A stretch of 64,000 nt of DNA, taken from positions 25,983-89,982 of the forward strand of contig DEJQ01000032.1 in NCBI GenBank assembly GCA_002353575.1, in the 5' to 3' direction. A program made the translations under genes and the position numbers. Every line of letters starts with the position of its first letter. Position 1 is the first letter of the stretch. Shown piece by piece: positions 25,333 to 33,776 of this stretch. The notes beneath the pieces were generated by a model. It was given only the letters and a program-made list of their open reading frames with translations. It did no database searches and was not told where the DNA came from. Source of the DNA: Prevotellaceae bacterium UBA2744. Lineage in GTDB: Bacteria; Bacteroidota; Bacteroidia; Bacteroidales; Bacteroidaceae.

Positions 25333-27882
25333 TCATTCCAGCACTGCAGGAATAATCTTCACAGGCGAACAAAGTCCCGAGAGGACAGGTGTCCACTTGT
25401 CGTAGAGGTCCTTATGGTAGTTCAGGTCAACCACGTTTATTTCCTTGAACTTACGCCACTTCACTCCCTTGCGGTCGAGGGCTGCGATGCGGTTGGCAGG
25501 CAGATTGTTCACTTCGACCTCGAGAGTGTTATCACCTTCCTTAAGCCCGGAGGTGATGTCGATGCGGTATGGCACAGAGAAGAGAGTTCCCAGGTCCTTG
25601 CCGTTCAGAATGACACGTGCCGACTCGCGCACGTCACCCAAATCAAGTATGAAGGCACTGCCCGGTTGTATCTTGCCCATGCGGAAAACTGTCTTGTAGC
25701 AGCCCGTAGCCATGGTTTCGTTGCAGAGCGAGTCGCCCAGTTCCGTCCACGACTTAGGCATAGCCATCTGCCATGTCTTCGTGATTGGCACAGGTGCAGC
25801 TGTCTTGAACGAGAGTGTCCAGTCAGTGAGCTGCGTAGCACGATAGTCGAGACTGTTATAGTACCTGTGGACAGGCAGGGCGGCAGCCACGGAATTCTCC
25901 GTATTGAACGTACGCAGAAGTATGCTCTCGCCCGACTGCAACTGAATGCGCACCCTGCCCTGTTCGTCAATCTTCGCACGGGTTATGTCTCCATTCATCG
26001 GATTATAGAATACTGCTGCAGCTGCTCTCACACCCAATTCCACGTAGCTGTCAACATACTTGCCCTGAAGGTTGGAGATGAAGTAATGATAGCCATCCGG
26101 ATTGCTGCGACGGATGCAACTGAGTCCCTGCACGGAGCGCATAGACTCTGCACGGGCATTGGTAGCCTCGAGAGCCGACTGATAGTCCTGAGCCAGGATG
26201 GTGTTCTTCTTCAGGTTCTTCAGTATCTTGTCAAACTTCTTCTGTTCTGCCTTCTTGCCATATCCGGGCACAGAAACAGGATAATCCTTCACGAAGATAA
26301 CTTTATAGCCCTTTGCTGCCATTTCGTCGAGGCGCATAGCCGTAGAAAGCGGCATGAACCGGACGTCGGGTATTATTATGGCTGCATAGCGACGGGTCAC
26401 ATCATCTTTCTGTACATATCGGTCGCTGATATAATCGACGTCATATCCGCCCTTAATGATAGTCTGCACGGTGTTGATGAACTTAGGGGCACGTTTCTCC
26501 ATAGAGTGGATATCGAACAGGGCCACACTTCCTGGCTGATCGTATATCATATCATAGAAAGGCAGATAGACGAGGATATCGTTGTCTGGCTCTCCCCACT
26601 GCAGCATCGACTGGCACCGCTGTATGTATGCCGAGAAGGCAGGCATGGCAGTCCACCAATTGTTGTTTGGCGACATATCCACACTGGCATAGAAGCGCCA
26701 GCCAGGCCATTCGGCATCCCTGGGTGAGTAGCATGCTCCATGGAAATAGACATGGTTGATGCCGGATATGAAGAAGAGGTCGAGGTCGGGTTTGCACTGT
26801 GAGAGCGAGGTACGGAAGTGTTCTGTGAGCCATGTGAAGGTCTCGCTCGAAGTGAGACGATGACCGCTCAGATGAGCACCTGACGAGGCATACTTAAGCA
26901 TAGATATGTCGGAGAAGTTCTTCTTTGTGTATGCGGGGTCTTTGCGCAGGCCTTGAATACCGAAGTCGCTAAGTCCGAATCCCTCACATTCAGGAATATC
27001 CACGGCAGCATAGAGGTCGAGGAGGTTTGCCGGCGAACCATGAGCCTGGTTGCGTGTCAGTGATCCATGCCTGTGTGCCCATTCTGTCCACTGAGTAGTG
27101 AAGTTCTCGTATAGCAGTTCGGCAAGGGTTTCGCGATAGTCGGAGAGGATGCGCTTATCCTCATCGGTACGGAGCGAGTCGGGAGTCACAAAAGGCTTCA
27201 GATGTTCGTACAGGTCATAATGTCTGCGCTGCAGAAACTCCTCTCTCAGGTTTGGAGTCCAGTCTGCACCATATACCTCGTAACTGTCGTTGAAGAAATT
27301 CACGGGGAACGCCACATTCTGATTAACGAATGCCGTATCGAAGCGTTCCAGATAGCGGGCTACGGCACCCCTGCTGAAGTGGTCGATGACGAATCCCTCA
27401 CCGCCGGGGGCTGCACGTTTCACCTTCTGTCGGGTTTTGCCCACATCGACAACGGTCTTGCCGCCATCTGTCTTAAACACAGCCTTGGTGGCTGCATCTT
27501 CGACACTTACCAGCGGACCGCCGAAGGGCCATCCTGTACCTGTTGCCATATCGACCTGAATGCCCAAACGCTTACCCTCTGTCTCTGTATGCTTCAGCAT
27601 CTGCATCCATTTCGGGGACAGATAAGGAATCTCATTTTTGTCATTTCCCTGCACACCATAGATGGGAGTTATCTCCACACCACCGATGCCTGCCTTAGCC
27701 ATCTCTTCAAGGTTGTAAGTCAGCCCCGCCTTATCCACAGCAGACCCAAGCCACCACCAGCGGGCATAAGGTTTGGATTCTTGTGTGACGGGCACCTTGA
27801 GAGCATCGGGGCCGTTCCATCCGGTATTTGCTGATATGCCGATGCATACGGTCAGCATTCCTGCTATAAGTATATTTTTCAT
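25333..27882 (-). CDS. GH106-type alpha-L-rhamnosidase
   Basis: This 849-aa secreted enzyme of glycoside hydrolase family 106 should remove L-rhamnose from rhamnogalacturonan-type glycans. A signal peptide (ILIAGMLTVCIGISA) leads into YARWWWLGSAVDKAGLTYNLEEMAKAGIGGVEI, and then MATGTGWPFGGP, characteristic of the family. A long central (beta/alpha) region follows. The C-terminus (about 720-849) is a GH2-like beta-sandwich with ILNGKDLGTLFSVPYRIDIT and VNNLPANRI. It is the third gene after GH2 and CE12 on the same strand. The rhamnose linkage cleaved cannot be deduced from sequence alone. Confidence 0.88.
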   Translation of the reverse strand: MKNILIAGMLTVCIGISANTGWNGPDALKVPVTQESKPYARWWWLGSAVDKAGLTYNLEEMAKAGIGGVEITPIYGVQGNDKNEIPYLSPKWMQMLKHTETEGKRLGIQVDMATGTGWPFGGPLVSVEDAATKAVFKTDGGKTVVDVGKTRQKVKRAAPGGEGFVIDHFSRGAVARYLERFDTAFVNQNVAFPVNFFNDSYEVYGADWTPNLREEFLQRRHYDLYEHLKPFVTPDSLRTDEDKRILSDYRETLAELLYENFTTQWTEWAHRHGSLTRNQAHGSPANLLDLYAAVDIPECEGFGLSDFGIQGLRKDPAYTKKNFSDISMLKYASSGAHLSGHRLTSSETFTWLTEHFRTSLSQCKPDLDLFFISGINHVYFHGACYSPRDAEWPGWRFYASVDMSPNNNWWTAMPAFSAYIQRCQSMLQWGEPDNDILVYLPFYDMIYDQPGSVALFDIHSMEKRAPKFINTVQTIIKGGYDVDYISDRYVQKDDVTRRYAAIIIPDVRFMPLSTAMRLDEMAAKGYKVIFVKDYPVSVPGYGKKAEQKKFDKILKNLKKNTILAQDYQSALEATNARAESMRSVQGLSCIRRSNPDGYHYFISNLQGKYVDSYVELGVRAAAAVFYNPMNGDITRAKIDEQGRVRIQLQSGESILLRTFNTENSVAAALPVHRYYNSLDYRATQLTDWTLSFKTAAPVPITKTWQMAMPKSWTELGDSLCNETMATGCYKTVFRMGKIQPGSAFILDLGDVRESARVILNGKDLGTLFSVPYRIDITSGLKEGDNTLEVEVNNLPANRIAALDRKGVKWRKFKEINVVDLNYHKDLYDKWTPVLSGLCSPVKIIPAVLE

Positions 27883-27958
27883 AATTGCGTTTAAAGCCTA
27901 TTAGATAATGATTAGCAACGTCTATAATGTCTTGACTCATTCAATTCCTTGTAATCCA

Positions 27959-29269
27959 TCAATTCCCGTCTGGTTTCTTCATCTCGATGAACGGACTGTT
28001 GCTCCAGTGGAAAGTCTTCCAATCGTGTGGTTGTGCAGGATTATAGTCCTGATAGTTACTGTTGATATACTTCACCAATGGCAGGTTGAGGTCCTTGATA
28101 CCCTTGACTACCATCAGACTGATTTCATATGCCCCGAAGGGATTCCAGTGAGTATTATCCTCGAATGCCTTAGTCTGATTGGGGAATGTGCCTGCAGGAT
28201 AATGTACGAGTGTACGCTTAGAGTCTTCATATCCGAGTGCCTCGAACATATCGCGGGTCATATCGTGCAGTTCGATGATGGGCACGTTGAGGTCCCTGCC
28301 TACGAATCGCATTGCCTCCGGGTACTTTCCGTGAGTCTCCCTGATTTTGTTTCCATCCCACATACGACGCTGAGTGGCTGTGCAAAATACCGGCACGGCA
28401 CCCTTCTCGCGAATCTGGTCAACATAAATCTTCAGCATATGGGCGAAATTATAATATGCTCCGGCACCGGCATTCTTCTCCTTCTGATCGTTATGTCCGA
28501 ATTCGATAAACACATAATCCCCAGGTTTTGCAAGTGCACATATCTTCTTCAGGCGGTTCTGATTGTAGAAACTGGTAGCCGTGAGTCCGCTCTGGGCATA
28601 GTTTGCGACGGCGATTTCATCGTTCAGCCAATATCCGAAAATCTGTCCCCAGCTGGTCCAAGGCTCACGGTCCTGGTCCACCACCGTAGAGTTACCGCAG
28701 AGATAGATTACAGGAACGTCAACTTTCTCGATTTTCACCTGCGAACAAGCAGGAGCATCTCCGTTGAATTCCAACGTCAGCTTGTCGTCCCAGCGCAGAG
28801 CCGTTGCCTCGTCGCGTTTCAATTTTACAATATCCTTCTTTCCATCAGGCAGGAGGATTTCTGTGTTTCGTTTATTCACTACAAACGAGAAGGTCCTGAA
28901 TTCGCCTTTCTTTGTCACAGCATCAAGCACATACAGGCGGCGCGATTCGGCACGCACCGTAGTCGAAGCTTTTTTCTTCTTGCTGCCGAGGGTTACCGTT
29001 ACCTTGTAATTGCCGTCGGGCACAGCTATGGAAAAGTAGAATATGCCGTCGCTCAGTTTGAAGTCATTCGTCTGCCTGGTGCGAGCCTCATCGATTACGT
29101 ACTGGAAATCGTAACCGTAACCACGTTCTGCACTGAACGTATCGGTAGGCTTTACCTGAGTGGCAGCCTTGTCGCGACCATCAAACGAGAAGTTGTAGCT
29201 CTGTGCAAAGACATTGCTTACCGCAAGAGTGAAAAGTGTAAAGTTAAGAGTGAAAAATTTTAGTTTCAT
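27959..29269 (-). CDS. Rhamnogalacturonan acetylesterase (CE12, SGNH hydrolase)
   Basis: This 436-aa secreted esterase would remove acetyl groups from the rhamnogalacturonan backbone. Residues from about 23 to 180 form a beta-sandwich with YNFSFDG. The SGNH domain begins at IYLCGNSTVV (Ser194), continues with ANYAQSGLTATSF and FIEFGHNDQKE, and ends with the DNTHWNPFGAYEIS block that holds the catalytic Asp/His. The signal peptide FFTLNFTLFTLAV is encoded almost wholly by a copy of the 33-nt dispersed repeat (29228-29260). The gene is 19 bp after GH2 and 76 bp before GH106. Confidence 0.9.
   Translation of the reverse strand: MKLKFFTLNFTLFTLAVSNVFAQSYNFSFDGRDKAATQVKPTDTFSAERGYGYDFQYVIDEARTRQTNDFKLSDGIFYFSIAVPDGNYKVTVTLGSKKKKASTTVRAESRRLYVLDAVTKKGEFRTFSFVVNKRNTEILLPDGKKDIVKLKRDEATALRWDDKLTLEFNGDAPACSQVKIEKVDVPVIYLCGNSTVVDQDREPWTSWGQIFGYWLNDEIAVANYAQSGLTATSFYNQNRLKKICALAKPGDYVFIEFGHNDQKEKNAGAGAYYNFAHMLKIYVDQIREKGAVPVFCTATQRRMWDGNKIRETHGKYPEAMRFVGRDLNVPIIELHDMTRDMFEALGYEDSKRTLVHYPAGTFPNQTKAFEDNTHWNPFGAYEISLMVVKGIKDLNLPLVKYINSNYQDYNPAQPHDWKTFHWSNSPFIEMKKPDGN
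29228..29260 (+). repeat. 33-nt AT-rich dispersed element, copy 3, inside a coding sequence
   Basis: Matches the copy at 51668-51700 at 30 of 33 positions. It lies inside the CE12 gene, in antisense orientation to the other description of the element, and encodes residues 4-14, the hydrophobic core of the signal peptide. Confidence 0.8.
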
Positions 29270-29288
29270 AGTATATAGTATTATCAGA

Positions 29289-32200
29289 TTATTTCTTAGG
29301 TTTGATTGAATTGTCGAGGGCAGGCTTCAGTTCATCGGGCGAGTCTTTCGTGTACATATTCACTTTACCTGCCACCTTGGTGAAGAGGGCTGCTATGCGT
29401 TGCTGATCTATAGTCCACTGTGGTTTGAATTTATCAGAGAGCATATAATTGAGAATAGAATAGCGCATCTGCCTTGCCACGATGCGAGTATCGAGATTGT
29501 GCACCAGATCCATGGTAGTCATCACAAGTCTTCCTTTGCCTACGTTTGCCTCGAACAGCATACCTATCTTACGTGACACGAACCAAGTGTCAATACTCTG
29601 AACCAGCGGCTGGAAGTCGGCTGGGAAGTCGGTAAACTGCATCACCTGGGCACGGTTGACCAGTTCCCACCACTGCATGTCGCTATGATAATCCGTAGGG
29701 AATAGTTCGAAGATGCTATGTGTGTTCTCCACGAAGATACCTGTAGTGTGCGGCGGACGCATCTTGAACCATGATGTATTCCAGAATACAGGAGTGAATT
29801 GCTGCACCACTTCCTTTCCGTAGCTGACCTTGCCGGCAGCGCAGATAAGCACCTTACCCCCCTTCTTCAGGGTTTTCTGTGCCTGTTCATCGAGCGAGTC
29901 GGTAACATACACATCGTTGAAGTTTGCATGCAAAGCGAAGAGGCCTGCATTCTGCGAATTTTTCTTCTGAGTTTTCTTGTCTGCCAACTGTGCAAGTCCA
30001 TCAGCCTCGGGATATACCCAGAAGTCCCAGTGGTTCTTGGCGTCTGTACCAGGCACTGTAACTACGAATGTGTATTTGCCAGCCTCGGTGATATCGCTCA
30101 GCGGAATGTTCACCTGACCCAGTTCTATGTTGCATCCTATAGGCAGGTTGCGAACAGGGAAATCACCTTCCTTTACGGTCTGTCCGTTTTTATTCACTGC
30201 CCAATGAGCAGCCGTATTCGGTATTTCTGCAGCTGAGAACTGCGACAGTTCCACGTCAGCTGTAAATGTCTCAGAGTTCTTATAAGTAAACTTCTTTATC
30301 TTGGCAAGCGGTACGACAGGAGAACAGAATTCGCGGAATTCCTCTGGGCTTATGTATCCCTTATTGTCGAAGAACACATCCGTAACACCTACCAAGGCAG
30401 TGCCCTGACCAGAATAGTCGTTGATTGACAGCAACTGGAATCCTGCATAGTTAGGAGTCCGCAGGGTGCGTTCTATCTCTGCCTTGTAACACAGAGCCTG
30501 CAGCTTGCCGGAAGCGAGCATGAAATCGCGACCGCGACCTGCCATTCCGTTATCCCTCAGCAGATCCTGGAATATCTCGAAATTCTTCGCCTTGTTCACA
30601 CCAGTATATTTCTTTATCTCGTCGAAGTTAGGGAATGCACACCACTGACCGGTCTCATGACTTACAAACGGCATAGTGATTGGTGTATTAGGCATATCCT
30701 TGCCGTTGTATGTCGTTATGTTCTTTTCGAAGTTGACAACCGACTCAGGTGCTCTTTTACTCCATTCGTTCAGTCCGCGTGCACCAGCCTTCACAGCAAA
30801 CTCGCTACCTGGTTGCCAAGCCCATCCGCCACCAACGGAGAATCCGCAGTACAGGTGACGATTGTCATATTCCTTTATCTTTGCCACATGTTCAGTTGAC
30901 CACTTCACCCAGTTGCCTGCCGGTTCGTTACCGAAGGCAAAGAACGTAAATGATGGATGGTTGCCGTATTCATCTACAATCCTCTTGCCCTCGACATAGA
31001 GATATTCGTCGATAAATTCGCCTCTGCCCAGTTTCACACCATGGTTCGGCCATGACGGTCCCTCGGGCTGCAGGTAGAATCCTGTCAAGTCGGCAGCTTT
31101 GAAAGCAGCCTCAGGTGGACAATATGTATGGAAACGCATATGGTTTAATCCATAGCTCTTACAAGTCTTAAACAACTTAACCCAGAAAGCTACATCCATT
31201 GGAGGATAACCGGTATTTGGGAAATCGCAGTTTTCCACTGTTCCTCTCAAAATCACCTCCCTGTCATTGATGTAGAACATCTTATCGCGGATCTCCATCT
31301 TACGCATACCGAACCAGATGTCCTTGCTATAAGTCTGTGTCTTTGTCTTCACCTCCACATTCAGAACATACAGTTGTGGATTGAATTCATCCCACAGCAA
31401 CATGCCGTCGCCCATGTCGAGCACAACGTCAAGGGGCGTCGGGTAAGGGGGAACAAGTGTCACATTCACAGGTTTTGCAGTCACACTGTGTTCCTTGCTT
31501 GAATTGAATGCTACAGCCTTAACTGTCACGGTAGCCTTCTCTTTGCCATACCCGCCATCAAGTACCAGTTTCACCCTTGCCTGTTTCTTATCCACATCGG
31601 GATATACCTGAACACTCTCGATATAATTAGCCTGTCGGATATAAATATCACCTACGATTCCGTTCCAGTCACCCTGAGTTTGGTCGCTTACAGAGTGTGA
31701 ATCCTGACCCACCTTCACTGTTTCCGGGTCGTTATCTATGCAGATAGTAAGCACGTTCTCGCCGCTGTTGTCCAACACCTCATTATTGAAATAATACACA
31801 TGAGGCACAGAGAGTGTGTTCTGCGGACTGCCAATCAGGTGTCCGTTTATCCACACCTTGCTCACGATGTGCGGGCGCTCGAGATACAACTCATAATCTA
31901 CAGACTTCTTACCCTTTGCCAAAGTAAAACGCTTCTGATACCAAGCCTTGCCCACATAGTGCTTGTCTGGAGTCAGGAAAAACTGCAACTTCATATCCTT
32001 CCCGGGCTTTCTGTACTTCGCCATATAAGGATTATAGAAATAGCTGGAGTCATAGAGCGAACCCACCCATTTGGTGTTCACACTTATATCATCACCTTTC
32101 AGACGTTCGGGCATACTTCCAGGCAACAGGATTCTGTCGCTGAATTTCATCTCAGGCTTGTACCAGCCTTCAGCCTCGCCCTTTCCTGTGCGGTCTATCT

Positions 32201-32306
32201 GGAACTGCCACTCACCGGCAAGGTTTATTTTATCGGCTGCTATTACAGCATAGCCACTCAACGAACAGACTGCGACATAAAGGAAAAATAAAAAAATGCG
32301 TTTCAT
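29289..32306 (-). CDS. GH2-family glycoside hydrolase
   Basis: This 1005-aa secreted enzyme has the GH2 layout. After the signal peptide comes a sugar-binding domain (LAGEWQFQIDR, WYQKRFTLAKG, VWINGHLIG), an immunoglobulin-like domain, and a TIM barrel with LRGTVENCDFPNTGYPP, HMRFHTYCPPEAAFKAADLTG and FFAFGNEP. Glu461 in NEP is the expected acid/base. A large C-terminal region of about 350 aa is less typical. The ATG at 32306 is supported by a promoter just upstream. The likely substrate is a beta-galactoside or beta-uronide side chain on rhamnogalacturonan I, inferred from neighbours. It is the first gene of the GH2-CE12-GH106 operon. Confidence 0.85.
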   Translation of the reverse strand: MKRIFLFFLYVAVCSLSGYAVIAADKINLAGEWQFQIDRTGKGEAEGWYKPEMKFSDRILLPGSMPERLKGDDISVNTKWVGSLYDSSYFYNPYMAKYRKPGKDMKLQFFLTPDKHYVGKAWYQKRFTLAKGKKSVDYELYLERPHIVSKVWINGHLIGSPQNTLSVPHVYYFNNEVLDNSGENVLTICIDNDPETVKVGQDSHSVSDQTQGDWNGIVGDIYIRQANYIESVQVYPDVDKKQARVKLVLDGGYGKEKATVTVKAVAFNSSKEHSVTAKPVNVTLVPPYPTPLDVVLDMGDGMLLWDEFNPQLYVLNVEVKTKTQTYSKDIWFGMRKMEIRDKMFYINDREVILRGTVENCDFPNTGYPPMDVAFWVKLFKTCKSYGLNHMRFHTYCPPEAAFKAADLTGFYLQPEGPSWPNHGVKLGRGEFIDEYLYVEGKRIVDEYGNHPSFTFFAFGNEPAGNWVKWSTEHVAKIKEYDNRHLYCGFSVGGGWAWQPGSEFAVKAGARGLNEWSKRAPESVVNFEKNITTYNGKDMPNTPITMPFVSHETGQWCAFPNFDEIKKYTGVNKAKNFEIFQDLLRDNGMAGRGRDFMLASGKLQALCYKAEIERTLRTPNYAGFQLLSINDYSGQGTALVGVTDVFFDNKGYISPEEFREFCSPVVPLAKIKKFTYKNSETFTADVELSQFSAAEIPNTAAHWAVNKNGQTVKEGDFPVRNLPIGCNIELGQVNIPLSDITEAGKYTFVVTVPGTDAKNHWDFWVYPEADGLAQLADKKTQKKNSQNAGLFALHANFNDVYVTDSLDEQAQKTLKKGGKVLICAAGKVSYGKEVVQQFTPVFWNTSWFKMRPPHTTGIFVENTHSIFELFPTDYHSDMQWWELVNRAQVMQFTDFPADFQPLVQSIDTWFVSRKIGMLFEANVGKGRLVMTTMDLVHNLDTRIVARQMRYSILNYMLSDKFKPQWTIDQQRIAALFTKVAGKVNMYTKDSPDELKPALDNSIKPKK

Positions 32307-32327
32307 AGTTATATATTTATTTAGTCG

Positions 32328-32358
32328 CGAAGATACGGCTAAACAAGCTAATATCAAA
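32328..32358 (-). promoter_or_regulatory. Promoter of the GH2-CE12-GH106 operon
   Basis: On the minus strand TTTG (32355-32358) is followed after 19 bp by TATCTTCG (32328-32335), one mismatch from TAnnTTTG. This is the Bacteroidetes sigma-ABfr layout. Transcription would begin near 32321, about 15 nt before the GH2 ATG at 32306. Confidence 0.6.
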
Positions 32359-32387
32359 ATAATGTCATCGTTTTTTACAAAACAGAA

Positions 32388-32414
32388 AGCGGCAAACCCT
32401 GTGAGTTTGCCGCT
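32388..32414 (-). terminator. Rho-independent terminator after the ferredoxin gene
   Basis: AGCGGCAAAC (32388-32397) and GTTTGCCGCT (32405-32414) form a perfect 10-bp stem with a 7-nt loop. On the minus strand it is followed by a T-rich tract (TTCTGTTTTGT). It lies 28 bp after the ferredoxin stop codon. Confidence 0.85.
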
Positions 32415-32442
32415 ATAACCAATTGTGTATTACAATTTGCAA

Positions 32443-32616
32443 TTATGCACCTGGAGCGATTGCGCCAGCTGGACATGCATCTGCGCAAGTACCGCAGTCA
32501 ACGCATGCATCAGCATCAATTACATACTTGCCATCACCTTCAGAGATAGCACCTGATGGACACTCGCCTGCACAAGTTCCACACATTACACAATCGTCAC
32601 TAATTACGTAAGCCAT
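32443..32616 (-). CDS. 2[4Fe-4S] ferredoxin
   Basis: This small cytoplasmic electron carrier of 57 aa, starting MAYVISDDCVMCGTC, has two clusters of the form CxxCxxCxxxCP (CVMCGTCAGECP and CVDCGTCADACP) in a clostridial-type arrangement. It would serve low-potential redox enzymes such as pyruvate:ferredoxin oxidoreductase, Rnf or hydrogenase. It stands as a single-gene unit with a well-formed promoter and a strong terminator. The neighbouring pectin genes are probably not functionally linked to it. Confidence 0.95.
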   Translation of the reverse strand: MAYVISDDCVMCGTCAGECPSGAISEGDGKYVIDADACVDCGTCADACPAGAIAPGA

Positions 32617-32668
32617 AATGTTTATTCTTTAAAATGTTAATATCCTTTATCCTTTCTATTAGGTGCTG

Positions 32669-32701
32669 CAAAGATATGCAAACTTCGAATTAAATACCAA
32701 A
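32669..32701 (-). promoter_or_regulatory. Promoter of the ferredoxin gene
   Basis: On the minus strand TTTG (32698-32701), a 21-bp spacer and TATCTTTG (32669-32676) match both Bacteroidetes promoter elements without mismatch. This is the best promoter in the window. The leader to the ATG at 32616 would be about 46 nt. Confidence 0.75.
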
Positions 32702-32761
32702 TTTTAGGTATAAAACTTTTCACATGGCATACATTTTTCTACTCTAAAGTGAGTATTCCTA

Positions 32762-33751
32762 TCAAAAAGAAACTGTTTGCAGGGCAGCTTCCAGCTCGCG
32801 TATCAGCGGACGTTTTTTCTCATCCGGAGCAAATGCAAACCCTTCAGCTACGAGCAGAGAATCTGACTTTCCGTCTGCTATCAGATACGCCACGAATGGT
32901 CCGCCCATAGCATCGTTGCGCACATCCCAGAGTCCGCGCACCACCATTACCTGTCCCTTTCCGCCTACAACAGGACGCTGTCGGAAACTGACCGTTCTGC
33001 CGTCGGTCTCCATCCATTGGTCGTCCCTACCTCCAGGGATATTAACCCTCATCACAGAGTCACGGGCTGCCACAAAGTCATCGAGCGAAAGATTACGCAG
33101 CGGCAATCGATACATACACACATTAAGTTTGAAATCCAGCTTGCCTGCCGATGCCCAGAAAAAGCCATCCCCCGTCTTCACCTCGTCAATGTCCTCGGGA
33201 GCCAGAAAAACAACTCCGAACTGCCGCTCTGCCTGTTTCTTCACCACCCGGCTGTATTTCTTCCTGAGCAGAGCACGTTCGCGACTCAATTCCTGTTCAT
33301 TCAGCAAATCAAGCAACTGTTCACGTCTTGCCGCCATCATCTCGGCAAAAGCCTCATCGTCTGGAGCCGTCAGATATACGATTATCTGCGGACGGCAATA
33401 CTCGTCACGTGCAATCCGCATCTCCGGTTCTGCATATTTTCTGTCCACCTCGGCTATGACTATATTCCTATACACCCTGAACCGGTTGTTGAATCCCACC
33501 ATATTTATCTTTGTACAGCGGAACTGCGGTTCGTACTGAGGCAAGCCTTCGATCGGACCCTCTACGACATCCATAAGAGCCTGACCCGTACCCGACTTCA
33601 GCCATTCCTTATCAGCAACAACAAGCAATTCATAGGGAGCACCTTGCGAACGGCCCTTAACTCTGCTCTTGTCTCCCCCGCCCCCACCGCTGCAACACGG
33701 CATAACCATACAGGCAATCAACAAAAATCCGATTACTCTCATATTTCTCAT
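32762..33751 (-). CDS. DUF4837-family lipoprotein
   Basis: This 329-aa lipoprotein has signal MRVIGFLLIACMVMPCC with the lipobox Cys near residue 20, then a glycine-rich linker. The DUF4837 pattern shows in APYELLVVADKEWLKSGTGQAL, FRVYRNIVIAEV, VYLTAPDDEAF and GLWDVRNDAMGGPFVAYLI. The family is widespread in Bacteroidales and has no established function. It lies 25 bp downstream of the propeller regulator gene and may be transcribed with it. An alternative start exists three codons later (33742). Confidence 0.85.
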   Translation of the reverse strand: MRNMRVIGFLLIACMVMPCCSGGGGGDKSRVKGRSQGAPYELLVVADKEWLKSGTGQALMDVVEGPIEGLPQYEPQFRCTKINMVGFNNRFRVYRNIVIAEVDRKYAEPEMRIARDEYCRPQIIVYLTAPDDEAFAEMMAARREQLLDLLNEQELSRERALLRKKYSRVVKKQAERQFGVVFLAPEDIDEVKTGDGFFWASAGKLDFKLNVCMYRLPLRNLSLDDFVAARDSVMRVNIPGGRDDQWMETDGRTVSFRQRPVVGGKGQVMVVRGLWDVRNDAMGGPFVAYLIADGKSDSLLVAEGFAFAPDEKKRPLIRELEAALQTVSF

Positions 33752-33776
33752 AATTCATGAAACTCACATAAAACAA

